From Bacteroidota bacterium (GTDB lineage: Bacteria > Bacteroidota > Bacteroidia > Flavobacteriales > Flavobacteriaceae): 41,256 bases of DNA. The stretch covers positions 1 through 41,256 of the forward strand of contig JAEWLN010000058.1 of NCBI GenBank assembly GCA_023457535.1, read 5' to 3'. Below the pieces are notes generated by a model. The model worked only from the letters and a program-made list of their open reading frames with translations, searched no databases and was not told the origin of the DNA. Both the position numbers and the translations under genes were made by a program. Within the stretch, counting starts at the first letter, position 1. Each line of letters begins with the position of its first letter. Below are positions 40,071-41,256 of the stretch, piece by piece.

Positions 40071-41256
40071 ATGGAAAATTTAGCATTGATTGAGTCATTT
40101 TCAGAATTCAAGGACGACAAGTTGATCGACCGTGTAACGCTAATGGCGATATTGGAGGATGTATTTAGAAATGCGCTGAAAAAGAAATTCGGGTCCGATG
40201 ATAATTTTGACATTATCATCAATCCGGACAAGGGCGATATGGAAATCTGGAGAAGACGCGTGATCGTTGCCGACGACGACCTTGACCTGGAGAACGAAGA
40301 GATCACGCTGACAGAAGCGCGCAAGATCGAACCCGATTTTGAAATCGGCGAAGAAGTTTCTGAAGAGGTCAAGCTGATCGACCTGGGACGACGCGCCATC
40401 CTGGCCTTGCGCCAAAACCTGATTTCGAAGATCCACGAACACGACAATACCAATCTTTACAAGCAATTCAAAGATTTGATCGGCGACATCTACACCGCCG
40501 AGGTACACCATGTACGTCCGCGTGTGGTCATCCTGGTCGACGACGAAGGCAATGAGATCGTATTGCCAAAAGAAAAACAAATCCCGTCCGACTTTTTCCG
40601 GAAAGGCGACAATGTACGCGGCATTATCGAAAGCGTTGAGCTCAAAGGCAACAAGCCGCAAATCATCATGTCGCGCACGTCTGAAAAGTTCCTCGAAAAA
40701 TTGTTCGAACAGGAAATCCCGGAAGTCTTTGACGGGCTGATCATGGTCAAAAACGTGGTTCGCATCCCGGGCGAAAAGGCAAAAGTAGCCGTAGATTCTT
40801 ACGATGACCGTATTGATCCGGTGGGCGCCTGCGTCGGGATGAAAGGGTCGCGCATCCACGGGATCGTTCGTGAACTGGGCAATGAGAACATCGACGTGAT
40901 CAATTATACAACCAACACCAATCTCTACATTACCCGTGCGTTGAGTCCGGCCAAAGTCTCGTCGATCAAAATCGATGAAGAGAACAAACGCGCCGAAGTG
41001 TTCCTTAAGTTAGAGGAGGTTTCAAAGGCGATCGGCCGCGGCGGACACAACATTAAACTCGCCGGCCTGCTGACCGGTTATGAACTTGACGTCATCCGCG
41101 AAGGCAATGTTGCCGAAGAAGAAGATGATGTAGAATTGACTGAATTCTCAGACGAAATCGAAGAGTGGGTAATCGAAGAATTTGCCAAGATCGGCCTCGA
41201 TACCGCGCGCAGCATCCTCAAACAGGATGTGGAAGACCTCGTCAGAAGGACGGATC
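40071..41256 (+). CDS. nusA: transcription termination/antitermination protein NusA, 3' end outside the window
   Basis: 395 complete codons from the ATG at 40071; the reading frame is still open at the window end. NusA binds RNA polymerase and modulates pausing, termination and antitermination. The N-terminal domain is present (ESFSEFKDDKLIDRVTLMAI), then the S1 domain (IYTAEVHHVRPRVVILVDD), KH1 (YDDRIDPVGACVGMKGSRIH, with the GxxG-type loop) and KH2 (VSKAIGRGGHNIKLAGLLTGY), and an acidic stretch with EEEDDVELTEFSDEIEEW. It follows rimP by 18 bases and shares its promoter. Confidence 0.96.
   Translation, partial: MENLALIESFSEFKDDKLIDRVTLMAILEDVFRNALKKKFGSDDNFDIIINPDKGDMEIWRRRVIVADDDLDLENEEITLTEARKIEPDFEIGEEVSEEVKLIDLGRRAILALRQNLISKIHEHDNTNLYKQFKDLIGDIYTAEVHHVRPRVVILVDDEGNEIVLPKEKQIPSDFFRKGDNVRGIIESVELKGNKPQIIMSRTSEKFLEKLFEQEIPEVFDGLIMVKNVVRIPGEKAKVAVDSYDDRIDPVGACVGMKGSRIHGIVRELGNENIDVINYTTNTNLYITRALSPAKVSSIKIDEENKRAEVFLKLEEVSKAIGRGGHNIKLAGLLTGYELDVIREGNVAEEEDDVELTEFSDEIEEWVIEEFAKIGLDTARSILKQDVEDLVRRTD

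Overview
The window looks like chromosomal DNA of a member of the Bacteroidota, most likely a Flavobacteriaceae relative with unusually GC-rich codon use. The evidence is the repeated occurrence of the Bacteroidota promoter (-33 TTTG, about 19 bases, -7 TAnnTTTG) ahead of greA, rplM, rimP and tRNA-Gln, the near absence of Shine-Dalgarno sequences, and Bacteroidota-type families (DUF5916, DUF3127, DUF2723/GT117, a Cys-less thioredoxin-like protein). No phage, integrase, transposase gene or CRISPR array is seen.

Layout. 1-551: tandem array of a ~230-bp repeat. 557-2030: Rieske-like lipoprotein (-), then greA and a HIT hydrolase (+). 2071-3225: orphan sensor kinase (-). 3509-5493: flavin reductase, DUF3127 protein and aat (+). 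5506-8359: S41 peptidase, tag and a queuosine-precursor transporter (-). 8686-11542: rplM-rpsI-rpsB-tsf (-). 11756-12775: LacI-type regulator (+). 12776-13206: gene-free, with a mobile-looking 116-bp element. 13207-26032: an eleven-gene, tightly overlapping minus-strand operon. 26223-28847: DUF5916 outer-membrane protein (+). 28931-32490: DUF1579 lipoprotein and polA (-). 32615-34217: membrane metallophosphoesterase and a thioredoxin-fold protein (+). 34202-38099: polysaccharide deacetylase and a large DUF2723 protein (-). 38325-38395: tRNA-Gln. 38575-39414: tandem universal stress protein (-). 39588-end: rimP and nusA (nusA is cut by the window end).

Most of the window is housekeeping: translation, transcription elongation, DNA repair and replication. 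The accessory part is the 12.8-kb operon at 13.2-26.0 kb. In transcription order it encodes a nucleotidyltransferase, a B12-binding-type radical SAM enzyme, a methyltransferase, a second related radical SAM enzyme, a GT39-like membrane protein, a secreted protein with a CXXCH haem-type motif, a GT87-like membrane protein, a flippase-like membrane protein, a methyltransferase, a third radical SAM enzyme, and a last methyltransferase. Nearly every junction overlaps by 4 to 16 bases, so the products are probably made together. I infer a pathway that builds, modifies and exports an envelope glycan or glycolipid; the product cannot be read from the sequence.

Two repeat families stand out. One is a 115-116-bp unit bounded by 15-bp inverted repeats, tandemly amplified at 1-551 and present as one diverged inverted copy at 13029-13144. 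The other is an intergenic element seen three times (3328-3426, 8437-8625 in reverse, 38441-38570) whose central hairpin arms differ in sequence but stay complementary. Terminator-like hairpins also sit between promoter and start codon of both greA and rimP-nusA, which suggests attenuation control of the transcription-factor genes.
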